From contig SNVD02007190.1 in the NCBI GenBank assembly GCA_013180625.2, positions 186,001 through 250,000 of the forward strand: a stretch of 64,000 nt of DNA, in the 5' to 3' direction. Every line of letters begins with the position of its first letter. Positions within the stretch are counted from its first letter, which is position 1. Of the stretch, positions 44,138 through 56,264 are shown piece after piece. Below the pieces are notes generated by a model. That model had not been told where the DNA came from. It did not search any database and saw nothing but the letters and a program-made list of their open reading frames with translations. Both the position numbers and the translations under genes were made by a program. The DNA is from Boswellia sacra (Eukaryota > Streptophyta > Magnoliopsida > Sapindales > Burseraceae).

Positions 44138-45030
44138 TTCAAAATTTTCACATCATTTATAAGAATATAAATTAAAAATATATTACTTTTTATCAATCAC
44201 GTGCATAATTCAATTTTAAACTTTATTAAATTTTTATATGCATATGTTTATATAACTTGTAAATATAAAATAGATGTAAGTACATATTATACTTAATAAA
44301 GGCATATGTGTCAATTCAACAATTTTAAGACATTTTTAGTTTAAAAACAAAAACAACTTAAGACCTAAAATCAGACATTAATAAATGAAAAACAAACATA
44401 TTATTCAGATTTTTATGTTTAGCCCTATTCAGATTTAAGTTAAATTCAAATTTATTCAAATTTCAGATTAAAAAACAATTATCCCGTATGAGTTATTTCC
44501 CTTTTATGCTTTTATAAGATTTCCTCTAATTCTTTGCAATATTTTTTGTTAAGAAAGTACTTGATGTAAAAACAGTATTTAATGTCTAATAGTTCTTACA
44601 CTCCGATGGCAATTACTTATTCTTTTCCGTTAATGAAGAGTTTTAAGTTTTGTAGTATGGAAGTATAATTTATATGGCTTTAACATTTTGAGTTTTAGCT
44701 TTATAAATCTATGTAAGGAATGATAAAGAGTTTCAAATTTATCATAATTTTAAGTTGTAAGAATGGTTTGGTTCATTAGCAATATGCTTATGTTATCATC
44801 TCCTCTCGTAGCTTATTTATTTAGTTATTGTCTTTTGGAATGTGGGTAGTATCTCAGTATTTATCGTTGGCTTTGTGGATTTTATAGAGTTTGCTAACTG
44901 AAAAACTCTAAAGTCTAAAATTCTAATATTAAGCCAATAATTTCAGTTGGTCTTCTGAAAAATTCATAAACCTAAATCCACTTTTGTCAAAGGTGATTTT
45001 GTGCCGATTGAAAAATAAATTTTTGGTTTA
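43260..45030. other. AT-rich intergenic DNA
   Basis: No gene is visible. There is a pure (TA)n tract at 44091-44132. Confidence 0.75.
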
Positions 45031-45039
45031 ATTGGCAGG

Positions 45040-45600
45040 GATAAACAGAGTGAAACTGATATCAACATGCAAGAGTCAGATTTTACTCGATTCTAAGGTG
45101 ATTTTATGCCAATCGAAGAATATATTATCGCTCTAATTGCAGTTTGGATTTCCTGCAGGTACTCAAGACTGCAGTTAGTAAAGCAGCTAGACGGAGTAAT
45201 ACAAGCTAAAGATAATCACTGACTACCTAATATTGTTGATCGAGTAAAATGGCTTTGCCCTTGAACTTTATAGATGTAAAATTTTAACTTTTCTAAAATT
45301 AATAATGATTCTCTTTAATTGCTCTGTGCACTTTGGAATTTGGTTCTACAGATCAAGGGTACCTGAATTTTAGTATGCAACTTCTAATGAAATGTTTACC
45401 TTGCAATGTGAAAGGTGGATCAAGGAGTGGAAAGAGCACGCAGAGAGCTACATGGAAGTTCCTTTTTAACGAACTTATTAGTTGTAAAAGCCAGTCACAA
45501 ACAGCAATGGTCCCCGAAATCCATCAATACCTGGCCACCTTACCTGAATCAACTCCAACCGCAACCATGGTTAAAACTATTTAAACTTCTTGTTGGTCTC
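45040..45600 (+). other. Exon-like fragments of unknown origin
   Basis: Short stretches with coding-like composition lie behind AG acceptors. The first (near 45045-45100) reads DKQSETDINMQESDFTR, the next (45155-45205) VLKTAVSKAARRSNTS, and 45333-45584 is open for 83 codons. Two of the preceding introns share GTGATTTTRTGCCRATYGAA, suggesting local duplication. I cannot assemble a gene or name a family; it may be a pseudogene remnant or the antisense 3' flank of the minus-strand gene that ends at 45655. Confidence 0.2.
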
Positions 45601-45654
45601 CAAAAATAAGCAAGCAAAAGAAATAGAGCAGGAGAGACAGAGAGTACAAGAACA

Positions 45655-46703
45655 TTAGTTGCTCCAGCTTTGAAATTTTGTGGATGAGTTGGTCTTTTCT
45701 CTCGAGCAACGTTTAGCAAGAAGAGGCAACCCTAATTGATGAGTTCGCACTGCATCCAAACTACCATGTACCTCCTGAAGAAAAAGATTCAGAATAAGTC
45801 ATTGTAACAGAACATAAGCACTTGATTTGGATCAACTTTTGATCAACCACTCTGACAATCACCAATTCACAACCATAAAGCATATTCTCAATTTATGCAA
45901 GGCTAAAATTGATTAAATGGTCTAAAATGTAACATATGAAACATGTTGAATAAATTTGAAACTGAGCACAGTGTATTAGTGACAGATTGATAAATAGAAA
46001 ACTCCCGAACAAACCTCAATAATTGGAGGATGAAATTTAGGTTTCAGACTGGCTGTTTCTTTGATATTCAAAACATTTTCTTCTTCTATCTTATTGCACT
46101 CCTGGAACAGCTCATACTTCCTCTGCGCTAGTGTCAAATTAATTAATGTGTCTTAAAGATGATGATGATGTACAAAAATGTAAGTGACAAGCCTTAGAAA
46201 ATGAGGAAGGAAAAAGAAGGAACAACATAGAACTTCTTAACATGGTTCTGAACAAAATGAATAATAGACCTAAAATATGTTCAAACCTTGAGCTTCTCTC
46301 CTTCTTCCTTACCTTCCACACTCTGATCATCAGCAACGCCATGATCATCTTCTGAACTTGAAAAGTAGACCTTCAGGCACCTGCTCTTTATGCCAAATCT
46401 CCTATAAAATGGAAGCCAAGACCTAGCAAACACAAAAGCCTCTCTCATACCAAACAAAGTTACAGAAGAACCAGCATCATCCGAAATATACACATTAACT
46501 TCCCAGGTGGATAATCCAGGGCCATAGCCGATAAAACTGTGTTCATTACACCTAGAAGTGGCTCCTAATTGGGGTCTGCCGTGCATATAAACACGTCCAA
46601 AGTAGGTTATTCCTTGTCCTGCAGCCTTCCCGGGAAGCAGTACGAGAGACAGGTTGCCATAGATAAACTTGGTGAAGGAACCAAAGAAGACACAGCAGCA
46701 GCT
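45655..46703 (-). CDS. Unrecognised protein, last three exons (5' part not found)
   Basis: Three exons join in phase 0 with GT/AG borders: 46703-46287, 46122-46015 and 45774-45655 (stop TAA). The first reads CVFFGSFTKFIYGNLSLVLL, GITYFGRVYMHGRPQLGA, EVNVYISDDAGSSVTLFGM and RSWLPFYRRFGIKSRCLKVY, ending in an acidic serine-rich stretch. The second is charged (RKYELFQECNKIEEEN). The third ends TNSSTKFQSWSN. The first exon has a hydrophobic stretch near its start that could be a membrane segment or buried strand. A possible upstream exon at about 47055-46990 (AWHDSFIMFEDDLCEM) precedes it, but the start codon is not located. Consistent intron phase over three exons argues for a real host gene. 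I do not recognise the family and assign no function. Confidence 0.6.
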
Positions 46704-47074
46704 CTAAGGCAAAGACTAGAATATGGATAACAAGGGTGGTGGTTTTGACAGTAAGGCAGAAATCCTGTAGTGTATAGTTCCTGCTCAAGCTATGAAAATG
46801 ATAAGAGAATACAAACGATAAGGCAATTCACAGTATGTTCTGGAGATTACCATCTTACTAACTGCTTCAACATAGAATATACAAAAGATGGTCAACAAAC
46901 AATAAGGTGAAGAAAATTATCATAAATTTAAGTAATTCCCGAACATAGAATTTGGTTCCAGAAACTTGTGAGTCATTCGTATCTGAGAGGACATGACAGT
47001 GACCATTTCACATAGATCATCTTCGAACATGATGAAAGAATCATGCCAGGCAGCATTACGGCTAAACTAAAAAA

Positions 47075-47180
47075 AATATTTACTCTGTTAATTATATGAT
47101 TCCTTTGTTGAAGCATCATCAAATCAAACACATAGAATGCCAAGTGAAGCAAGGAATGCCTAGATGAAGGGAGGAAAAAA
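47075..47180. repeat. Local duplication, copy 1
   Basis: TGTTAATTATATGATTC, CATCAAATCAAACACA and AGCAAGGAATGCCTAG also occur, in the same order, at 47925-48025. The two copies start about 850 bp apart. Confidence 0.85.
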
Positions 47181-47576
47181 AAAGCATAATCAGTATCAGT
47201 ACTAGGATTCTTATCCTGTCCTAGATAGTTCTTCAATCAGCAAATGCCAATTTAACAATAACGCATGCAAAAGGATCCAAAGAATCAACAAACATATAAT
47301 ATAAGGAGACTCCATAAAGAAGATGAAACTGATGGTTTTTTTACTCTTTATCCTAAGATTTTACAATTTCTTTTACGTTTTCTTTGGTTAACTGAAAACA
47401 AAGACGTGAGACTGAACAAGTAGTTATACAAGAGTAGCAATTCTACTCTATACAGCAATTATAGAAAGCAGACATTACTCTACTCGATGGCTGGATAAAC
47501 TTCAAATTAGAGCTATTGCAGGTTCACCATTTCAACAAGGCTGCTGGATGCAGCAGGGGCTGTTTTTTGGGTTCAC

Positions 47577-47895
47577 CTACTTGGCTGGCTTATCAGCATA
47601 ACTTGCTAGCTCCCTGGCCAGCTTGGGAGATTCCAACAAGCTCAGATACTTAATTCCAGCATCCTTTTCCAACCCTACCAACATTCCACATAAGAATTTC
47701 AGTACACTTCAAGCTCCACATCTAACAGCATTGTTAAAACTAAAATCATATACATGCTCTATAACGATCTCGGGAAGCATCAAAAGAGTCCATTCATACC
47801 AGCAAATCAGCCACGTTGGTGGGATCAAAGCCATCATCCTCCTCCTCCTCCTCAGCGTTGTCATAAAAACCATCCACGTCCTCATGCTGGCTGAG
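47577..47895 (-). pseudogene. Two exon-like segments of an unknown acidic protein
   Basis: 47895-47800 reads LSQHEDVDGFYDN, then a run of glutamates and DDGFDPTNVADLL, ending at a GTATGA donor. 47674-47577, after an AG, reads LEKDAGIKYLSLLESP and KLARELASYADKPAK, then a stop. Both look like natural protein, but the intron joins them out of phase (phase 0 donor, phase 1 acceptor) and an in-frame stop lies just upstream of the first. So either a border is misplaced or this is a remnant. The family is not recognised. It lies between the FHA gene and the other minus-strand gene. Confidence 0.4.
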
Positions 47896-47924
47896 CTGGT
47901 AGTCATGGTACCAAAATAGTTACC

Positions 47925-48025
47925 CTGTTAATTATATGATTCATTTATTAAAGCCTCATCAAATCAAACACACAGAATCTCAAGAGAAGCAAGGAATGCC
48001 TAGTCCTAGATGAAGGGAGGAAAAA
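47925..48025. repeat. Local duplication, copy 2
   Basis: This is the partner of 47075-47180. It lies just upstream of the acidic exon, as copy 1 lies just upstream of the AWHDSF exon, so an exon-flanking intron segment appears to have been duplicated. Confidence 0.85.
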
Positions 48026-48153
48026 AATAAAACACACAAAATGTAATCATAAAGTAAGTTATACTACAGCATAATAAGGAAGCAAGCAAGTCTAATCAAA
48101 TGACAAAAAGCACGTATGATTCCCTAATGCTTGGGAGGAAAGTGGCCATCACA

Positions 48154-49035
48154 TCACTCAAAGTATAATATACCCTTTTTTGTCTTCTTTTGGTCTTTAA
48201 TATATTGATGAACTCTATCTGCATGCGTTCTCATCCTTTCAATCATCTCCTCAGTGGCTTCAATTATTTGCTTCTGCAAATAAACCTCCAAGTAATCAAA
48301 CCAATCCCCCAAGGTCATCCTCTCCAAATCCCCTCCTTTGTCTTCAACCTTTTCACCACTACCCTGTTTAACATTTCCTGATTTCGTAATTTCAAACTCA
48401 TTACAGTCTGCTTCCATTTGCTGCTCTGGTTTCAAATTAAGAATTTGAACTTCATTACTCTTTGCCGGCATTTGCTCTGCTTTCAAATTCTCCTTAGCTT
48501 CAATTTCAACTTCACTACTCTCCGTCTCCGGTGGCACTCCCCTCTTCCCCTTTCCCCTTCCCCTTCCCTTCCGCCCAATATTACTTTCAATTTCAATTAC
48601 TTCACACTCCGAATTCTCCACAGCCACCTCATCCTTCCGACTACTCCTAGTCACTCTCGTAGCCGCTTGTCGTCTCGGATTCCTCCTCGGCTTCACCGAC
48701 TCATCCAGGACCTCCGTCACTAATTTGACCGAGATCGATGTATACTCTCCGATTTTGACGGTGTCGTTGTCGTGGAGCTCGACGGGAGCGTTGGGAGGCA
48801 GTCTGTTGGAGTTGAGCGTTGTGCCATTGGAGGTGTCCAGGTCCTGGATGGTCCACTTGGCCGATGATTCGGAAGCAATTATGAGGTGCTTGGAGGAGAT
48901 GCCGTTGTCCTTGATTGTAAGATTGTTGCCACGGACAATTCGACCGACTCGGATTGTGGATCCGGCTTTGAAATCGAGGGTTTCACCGGCACGTGGACCC
49001 TGGACTATCACCAGCTTTAAACCAGGCGCTTCCAT
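48154..49035 (-). CDS. FHA-domain protein
   Basis: A single uninterrupted frame of 293 codons starts MEAPGLKLVIVQGPRAGETL. Residues about 5-105 form a forkhead-associated domain, a phosphothreonine-binding fold. The signature residues are visible: GRIVRGNN (the GR pair), SSKHLII (the S..H motif) and DLDTSNGTTLNSNRL (the NGT motif). Residues 115-240 are low-complexity, with basic tracts such as RKGRGRGKGKRG that could serve as nuclear localisation or AT-hook-like sequence, and acidic stretches. The C-terminal 55 residues (LGDWFDYLEVYLQKQIIEAT onward) are predicted helical. Small plant proteins with an N-terminal FHA domain and a tail of this kind are known, so this is probably a nuclear phosphopeptide-binding protein; its partner is unknown. 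The ATG chosen is the first in the frame and directly precedes the domain. A GTATATT donor-like site close to the stop leaves room for an alternative 3' end. Confidence 0.93.
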   Translation of the reverse strand: MEAPGLKLVIVQGPRAGETLDFKAGSTIRVGRIVRGNNLTIKDNGISSKHLIIASESSAKWTIQDLDTSNGTTLNSNRLPPNAPVELHDNDTVKIGEYTSISVKLVTEVLDESVKPRRNPRRQAATRVTRSSRKDEVAVENSECEVIEIESNIGRKGRGRGKGKRGVPPETESSEVEIEAKENLKAEQMPAKSNEVQILNLKPEQQMEADCNEFEITKSGNVKQGSGEKVEDKGGDLERMTLGDWFDYLEVYLQKQIIEATEEMIERMRTHADRVHQYIKDQKKTKKGILYFE

Positions 49036-49260
49036 GAATAGAATAGTTGGCTTCTGTTTCTGTTAGAGAGAGAGAGAGTTAGAGAGAGAGATCTTCTTCT
49101 ATTTGCTTTTGAGCAGAGAAATTTTGGTATCAGTTCAAAAATCTTGAACGGGCCGGCAACAGCTATAGATTGCAAAAAGCTGCCTGTGGCCAGGAGTGGA
49201 GTAGAGTTAGAAAAAAGTTGATAAAAATAGTGAAAAGAAGTCTGGAACATCTCTTTTGAA
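49036..49260 (-). promoter_or_regulatory. 5' leader and proximal promoter of the FHA gene
   Basis: On the minus strand the 50 nt before the ATG are rich in CTCTCT (49060-49095), a common feature of plant 5' leaders. No clear TATA box is evident, and regulatory sites cannot be named. Confidence 0.45.
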
Positions 49261-50076
49261 GTTTCGGCAGAAGTTAAAGAAAGAGAGGATTCCCGTGTCC
49301 AATAAAAAAATTGAAAAATTGAATCATGGGAGGGAAATTAAAAACTAAAATAAATATGCTTTCGAAGGGATTACGTGTCAATCCTTCATTGAAAAGATGT
49401 TCGAGCTGAGCTGGTACCTCCGCTGCAGCAGCATAGGCTCCCGGATCCCTCCCACAGAGCGACCATTTTTACTTTTCAACAAAATTTTTCATTCAATATT
49501 TTTATTTCATTTAATTTAATTAGTTAAAAAGTTGACTAATAATAGGCAAATTCTACTATTCTAGCATAATGCACATATAATATGAGATTGTTTTGAGTTG
49601 AACGTGGTTAATCGTTTAGTAATCTCTTTCTTTTTAAATTGTTTCTTTTTTAAGAAAATAGGCAGAATAGTCTTTAATCTTATCAAAGTAATGATAACTA
49701 ATAGCATCTAAATTCAACTACTAATTATTGTCTAACCGATAATCTCAATAAACAAAAATTTATTCTTTAGTTTTGAAATGCTACTGTTTAATACCATTAT
49801 TTTAATCCTTTTTTGTGCTTACAACTTTATTGATTACATCTTTTATTTATAAATAAATAATAATAATAATGTTAGAATGATTTTAGACACTATGGTCATA
49901 GCCAACCTTTAAAATAGATTTACAAAAGAAAAATAATAATAATAATTTAAATTTGAAAAATAAGGAATCGGAGATCCTAATTCCTAAACCTATCAAATCT
50001 AACTTAACCCAAAAAACAAAAATTAGAATACCTCATTTTTTGTAATTATTATCATTATCATTATGAAAATAACATA

Positions 50077-50212
50077 TGGATCCCCTTGTTTTGGCCAACC
50101 TGCCCCTACTTTTGGACAAGTAACATACTCACCCCCAATTTGCGTTAACTAGTAGGTAATTTAAACACTGTAAGGGGGCCAGAGGGTCGTTTGGCCAAAA
50201 CAAGGGGGTCCA
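50077..50212. mobile_element. 136-bp MITE-like inverted repeat
   Basis: TGGATCCCCTTGTTTTGGCC at the left pairs with GGCCAAAACAAGGGGGTCCA at the right (one mismatch). It has no coding and no clear target duplication. A CGAACC-containing stretch follows at 50260. Confidence 0.75.
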
Positions 50213-50610
50213 AGTAATTTCCCTTATCATTACTTGTGTATGTTGAGCGTGCGTCACTGCCAGGTCTCGAACCGGCCCGAAGTAACCAAAAGAGACGTTG
50301 GTAAGGTTTGAGCCGTTGACGCTTGCAATCAACAGTGATTTTTTTTTTTTTTTTGGCGCACAAACTTTAATGCTATTACATTCATTTAGTGATAGTTTAG
50401 CATAGAAGAGATTTTAATGCTTTTCCAGTTGCTACACGCTAAGAAATGCTGATTATTTTAGGATTTTACTAATGATTTTGTTAAAAAGATAAGAATAAAA
50501 AGAAAATGAAAGTTAACTAAACGATAATCACATTAAAATCAATAATTTAACAAACAATATCAAATTTCGCTATATAAATTTGTGGTTTAAAATAATATAA
50601 AAAAAGTAAA

Positions 50611-50770
50611 AGGTGTTTTAGGACACCTCTTTTTCACATAGGTTTTGGTCTTTGTTGTTTCATTTTATTGTCAAACCCTTGAATTGAAACCTTGCTCTCA
50701 ACAACCAAATATAAGGCTTGGACCACCAACAATAAAAGAAAGGTTGACAACACCTTCTAATGCAACGATT
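50611..50770 (-). repeat. Type-2 hairpin-ended tRNA-like module
   Basis: On the minus strand AACCTTTCTTTTATTGTTGG, GTGGTCCAAGCCTTATATTT and CAATTCAAGGG (box B-like) lead to the hairpin AGGTGT/ACACCT (50611-50628). The stem differs from the common form at paired positions on both sides. Confidence 0.6.
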
Positions 50771-51095
50771 GTTTTATTTGAATAACTTAATATCATAACA
50801 TACAAATTTAAATTTTTATATTGATCTATAACCATTGATTCATTCTCATCCAATGGATGTGAATTGATGAGTTGGCTTTAAATGTACTTACATCTTAACT
50901 TTTTATTAATATCCATTGAATTGCATTGAATCAAGTTTTGTGGATTACAGTAAAAGAAGTTAAGTTTAAATTTTAAGTATGATTAAGTTAACCCTATAAT
51001 GTTTATTTAGTTTTAGTATAGAAGAGATATTGATGCTTTTTAACCATTACACATGTAAGAAAGGCTAGGTATAACTTTAATTACCATTTTCAAAC

Positions 51096-51099
<4 letters not shown>

Positions 51100-51147
<48 letters not shown>
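51100..51147. repeat. (TA)n microsatellite
   Basis: A pure TA tract of about 48 bp. Confidence 0.98.
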
Positions 51148-51148
<1 letters not shown>

Positions 51149-51964
51149 CCTAGCATATAAGATCTTTTTTATTAAAACAATATATTGCTTCACAGTTTTC
51201 AATTCAACCCTCATTTCCATTTATTACAATCAGTAATTTAACCAACAGTTTCAAATTATATTTTGTAAATTTGTAGTTTAAAATATATACAAATTTGTTA
51301 TAAGACGATAACCAAGCTAATAGTAGCTCCCATATTTTTAGAGTTAAAACTTTATATTCAAATATTATCCAAAAGTGTTTTTAATTTAGTTATATAAAAT
51401 AAAAATAATTATATTAAATATAATCAAACTAAGGTGGTGTTTGTTTCAATTACTTAATACTTTTATATCTAAACACTTAATAGAATTTAATTTATACCAC
51501 TTAATAAGATATTTGTTTGCTCTTTTAGATATCACTTAAAAAAAGTAGTAATGGAATATCTAACTTCAATGTGACTTTTTTACACTTGTAATAGAAAATA
51601 GAAAATATTTATATTATATTCGTTACAATTATTTAAAAATTTGATAGTTAATAAAATTAACAAAATTATCAATAGTTATACTTTTAATATTTATTAATTA
51701 TATTTTTAAATTATTAAATTTATTGTAAATTTCTAATTTATTTTATTTTATTTAAATTTATTCTTTTTCGGTCATTAACCAAACTTTTTCTTAAATTAGT
51801 TATTTTAACTAAAACTTTCTCTTCTTATTTATTTGTTTCTTCATCAATTTTAAATGATTTTTTTATCTCTAATTAAAATTTAAAAAATATTTTCCTCTCT
51901 CCTACGAAACCCCTCCCTTATTTCTATATAATTTTCTTCCCTCTGAGTCATTTCTCTCTTCACC

Positions 51965-52093
<129 letters not shown>

Positions 52094-52471
52094 CAGCTTT
52101 TTATTGTAAATTAATACAATAAATAAATAACACTGTAGTTGATGATAATCACTGGTTGGTTATGATGGGAATACGCAAGGATAAGCACATGCTCACCACC
52201 CAAAATTCACTTTTTATGTTCGTGACATATGAGAAGTTGATCGCGAGAGTGGGGTCGGGAGCAGCAAAAATTGCTAATATAATTTTGATTATGGAAGGGT
52301 AGTTTAGTTATTTCTCAATTTAAAAAAAAAAAGGTGATAAAATTTTACGTTTTATATTTAGATAATTTCATTTGAAAATAAGTGATTAGACTGTAAAATA
52401 AATAATTTCATTTAAAAATAAGTGATTAGACTGTAAAATAAATAACATGAATTGATTGAAATAAAACAAAT

Positions 52472-52630
52472 AAGGTATTTTAAAATACCTCTTTTCGGCC
52501 CATAATGGTTTTGTTTTTGGTTTTGATGTTGTTTCTCGGTGCCCACCTTCGAACTCGGGCCTCGATAGCCAAGAATAAAGTTTTGACCACCGAGGTAACA
52601 AGAAAGGCTGGCGCCAACTTTGCCCACAAC
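52472..52630 (-). repeat. Type-2 hairpin-ended tRNA-like module
   Basis: Minus strand: GCCAGCCTTTCTTGTTACCT, CGGTGGTCAAAACTTTATTC and box B-like CGAGTTCGAAGG. The hairpin AGGTATT/TTAA/AATACCT is at 52473-52490. Confidence 0.7.
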
Positions 52631-52954
52631 TACCATTAGTTGGATTATAATATTAGGTGATAAGACATCCTAAGTAGCCTTAAGTCCCTTTTTTTTTTTT
52701 TTGAAGTACAAGTTTTGTTAATAAATTTTTTATAAGTAGATCTATTGACAAATTAAAAAAGATATTCAATTTTTTTATATATTTAATAATAATGAAACTT
52801 TTTTTTTTGTTTTATAACAATTTTTAAAGTTTCAGTTACAACCTGATTAAAAATGAAAATGATAATAATCTCTTGATTAGTTAAATAAAGTAGAACTAAA
52901 ACAAAACAAAACAACTTCTAAACCTTCAGTTGATTAAATAAAAATAGAATAAAA

Positions 52955-53110
52955 GAGGTATTTTAGAATACCTCATTTGAGTGATTGATTAAATTAACCA
53001 GAAACAAAGAAGATGGTGTGGATACTAGCTTCGAACCTGGGATAGGCATTATGGTGCAATAAGCACCCACGCCACGAGGCCACTTAGAAGCTGGTAAGCT
53101 GATCTTGCCG
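52955..53110 (-). repeat. Type-1 hairpin-ended tRNA-like module
   Basis: Minus strand: CTCGTGGCGTGGGTGCTTAT, TTGCACCATAATGCC and box B CCAGGTTCGAAGC. The hairpin GAGGTATT/TTAG/AATACCTC is at 52955-52974. Confidence 0.7.
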
Positions 53111-53114
53111 ATTT

Positions 53115-53486
53115 CACTCAATTAATCATACTTCAATTCTAAATTCAAGTGCCACATACAGTGTAAAATGTTTTTGTATTAAAAGATGAGAAATGAATGT
53201 TTAATCATCTATTAATCTTTATCTATGCTAAAATTGCTTCTTTTTTAATTCTTTAGAAGTGAAAATGGGTAGGAAAATCCTTACTTTCTATAAAAGTAGT
53301 CACTCAATTAATCATACTTCAATTCTAAATTCAAGTGCCACATACAGTGTAAAATGTTTTTGTATTAAAAGATGAGAAATGAATGTTTAATCATCTATTA
53401 ATCTTTATCTATGCTAAAATTGCTTCTTTTTTAATTCTTTAGAAGTGAAAATGGGTAGGAAAATCCTTACTTTCTATAAAAGTAGT
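53115..53486. repeat. Perfect 186-bp tandem duplication
   Basis: The unit starting CACTCAATTAATCATACTTC at 53115 repeats at 53301 without visible differences. The unit is itself a copy of the dispersed block marked by AAGCAATTTTAGCAT (minus strand). Confidence 0.95.
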
Positions 53487-54429
53487 GGTATTCACTATGA
53501 AAATGATGAATATTCGTATTTAAATTTAGTTACTAGTTATCATTTGACTCATAAATTGAATAATCTATCTCTCGATTTCTAACCATAGAAAATGTAAAAT
53601 CTTTTTGAAAATTGATGAAAGCCTACCTATATATCCCGTATGGATCATTCCTTTTTACATATGTTTTAATTGACAAGCTGAAAAGATTATAGATATTTAC
53701 ATGACATTCTAAATGTAACTTGTCTTATTATAAAACTTATTAGTTGTTAGAGGATAACATAAGAGTAATTTTTTTTTTAATCATATTTATACAAGATAAA
53801 TCATTTATTAAGAATGAGAAGTTCATCACTTATTTCAAAACTCTCATAGACATGTACTGTTAGATGGAACCCAAATCTCTTAATCTTTTGGATTGTATAT
53901 CCTGACCCAATCGCTAGGGTTTTCAGTTGATTTCAATTTCTGAAATCTATCACCTAAAATTAAGAAAGAAATCAAGCAAACCTTGAGCATAGGTATGTTA
54001 GCTATATTCGTTATGGCTAAAGCTAACTAACACTAACACATTGATTTTCAACTCAAAATTCAAGCATGAAAAATAATTGAAAATATAAAATTATTATGTA
54101 TTGAAAATGATGATTTAATATTTTAATCATCTATCGATCTCTTTTTATGTTAGAACTGTTTCTATCTAAATTCTTAGAAGTGGAAATTGCAAGATCACTC
54201 TTATTTTAGATATATGAACGCATTGGTAAACTATAACCACATCAAAATATGTAAAATGATAATTGTAGGTGGATTTAAATATTAGTCTATGTTTAACCAA
54301 TGATCTTAAAAATATTTCATTACTTGGAAAAAATAAAAAATTGGCATATTTCTGTTCTAATTATGATATAACCTCTTGTCTCAACCGTTTATTATTACTT
54401 GCAAAATAATTTTTCAAAAGAACAAAACA

Positions 54430-54590
54430 GAGATATTTTATAATATCTCATTAGAATTTAGAGATAATAGACGGTCGCTCAACGCACCACCAGCGCTCGA
54501 ACATGAAACCAGATAATGTGATGCAATGAGCACTCACACCACCATGTCGAGCTGCTGGTAAACGCACCTCGCCTGTTTTTTAATTTTCTA
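54430..54590 (-). repeat. Type-1 hairpin-ended tRNA-like module
   Basis: Minus strand: ACATGGTGGTGTGAGTGCTC, ATTGCATCACATTATC and box B-like CATGTTCGAGCGC. The hairpin GAGATATT/TTAT/AATATCTC is at 54430-54449. It shares the paired change seen at 37549. Confidence 0.7.
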
Positions 54591-55314
54591 GATTTTGAGT
54601 ACGTAGACTGCATTCCTGCCACTACCTTTTATGTCTTTCCATGAATATAAAAAGGAAAGGAAAAAGAAAAAAAACCTGAAAGAGCCTCTTATCTTTTGTT
54701 ATTTGATTATGATAGGAGTTTAAAATTAGAGGAAAATAATATAATTTTTTTAATGAACGTAAGCTATCAAAGATTAATGATCAGATGAAGCTAGAAATTT
54801 TGATACAAGAAAAGTTCATAAATAATTCATTTGACACAATATAGAGCAAAGCATTTGCTTTGATATATTAACATATATATGATCACGGCTAATTAATTAG
54901 AAATATGTGTTATTCATTTTACAGACTAATTTAAATAATCTCAAATGTTATTTTAGATTATTATCTTATTCATGAAAAAATAATATCTATTGATATGCTT
55001 CAAAATATATAGATGTATAATATTAAACAGAATTTTACAATTTATGTTTGATTTTAGTTCCATTCATGAATAATCATCCACCAATCACCATAACATTTAT
55101 AAAAATAATGAAAAAAGAAGTTAATACAGAAAATAAGCAAGTAGAATATTGTTTATCTTTTCAAACCTAGTTTAATAATAAAAATCGTTTGAGAACCCTA
55201 TTATATATAAACTATTAATGAAAATAGCTATCAGCCTATCAGATTTCTATAATTGAATTACATGAAGATATTGATTAGAAAATCAATTATCATTAAATTG
55301 GGATAAAAAGAAAA

Positions 55315-55500
55315 AAGGTATTTTAGAATACCTTTTTTTTTCATGCATATATATGTGAATGGATATATATTGCTTCTTCTTTGGCTACATGCCAACCTTG
55401 AACCCTCGTCCTCATCTGCTTAACATAACGTTAAGACCACCAAGGAAACAAAAAAGTTTGACATGAACTTGTCATACAATAACTGTTTTAATTAGTTTAA
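55315..55500 (-). repeat. Type-2 hairpin-ended tRNA-like module
   Basis: Minus strand: TTTGTTTCCTTGGTGGTCTT, AACGTTATGTTAAG and box B-like AGGGTTCAAGG. The hairpin AAGGTATT/TTAG/AATACCTT is at 55315-55334. The TTAAC used by Copia C as target in the other arm is intact here. Confidence 0.7.
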
Positions 55501-56264
55501 TTAGTTTCCACTAAAGATTATTATTATAATATGATCTATGTAATCTTTACTATGGAAGAGATTTTGATAATTCTTTATTGTGCAATGGTAGTTAGGAGTG
55601 CCAACATGCTGGTCGTTTGATCACTATAAAATAGAATTAGAAAATACGTTGTATTTTTTTTCTATTATAAAGAGGAATGCTATTAACCATTTATTATTTA
55701 ATTTTGAATATAATGAAGAATGTAAAATCCATATAGAAGACAATGTAAATCTACTTATACCTGATGTTGGTTTATTCTCTCTTGTAACTAGTTACAATCC
55801 TAGAAAGTAAGACTAACCTATTCTACATCTACTCTAACGCATAAGTATAAGAGATTACATCTTTATGATATTCTACATATACCTTCTCCTACTAGAAATC
55901 TCTCTGCACTATCACAAACTCACAATTCGCTAGGAATAATAATGGTTTTTAAAAAGAAAAAATTAGTTTTTTTATGGAATACTTGTTTTACTAGAATTCT
56001 CCATCAAAAGACTAATATTAGTTTTTCAAGCTTTTTATCTTCTTCCATGACAAAAGGCTATATCAATTTATTGAGTAAAATTCTTGAAGGTGGAAAATAA
56101 AGGCCAAAATTTGTTAGGATAACCTAAGGTTTTGTTTCGTACTGTACTTTTAAATGGTAGTTTTTATATTTTTGGTAAGTAAAAATTTAATTAATCAAGC
56201 CTTCATAAGCAGATATATTAACAAATTAGAAAGGGTTTTCATCGTTTTTATACTAAGTAATAAT

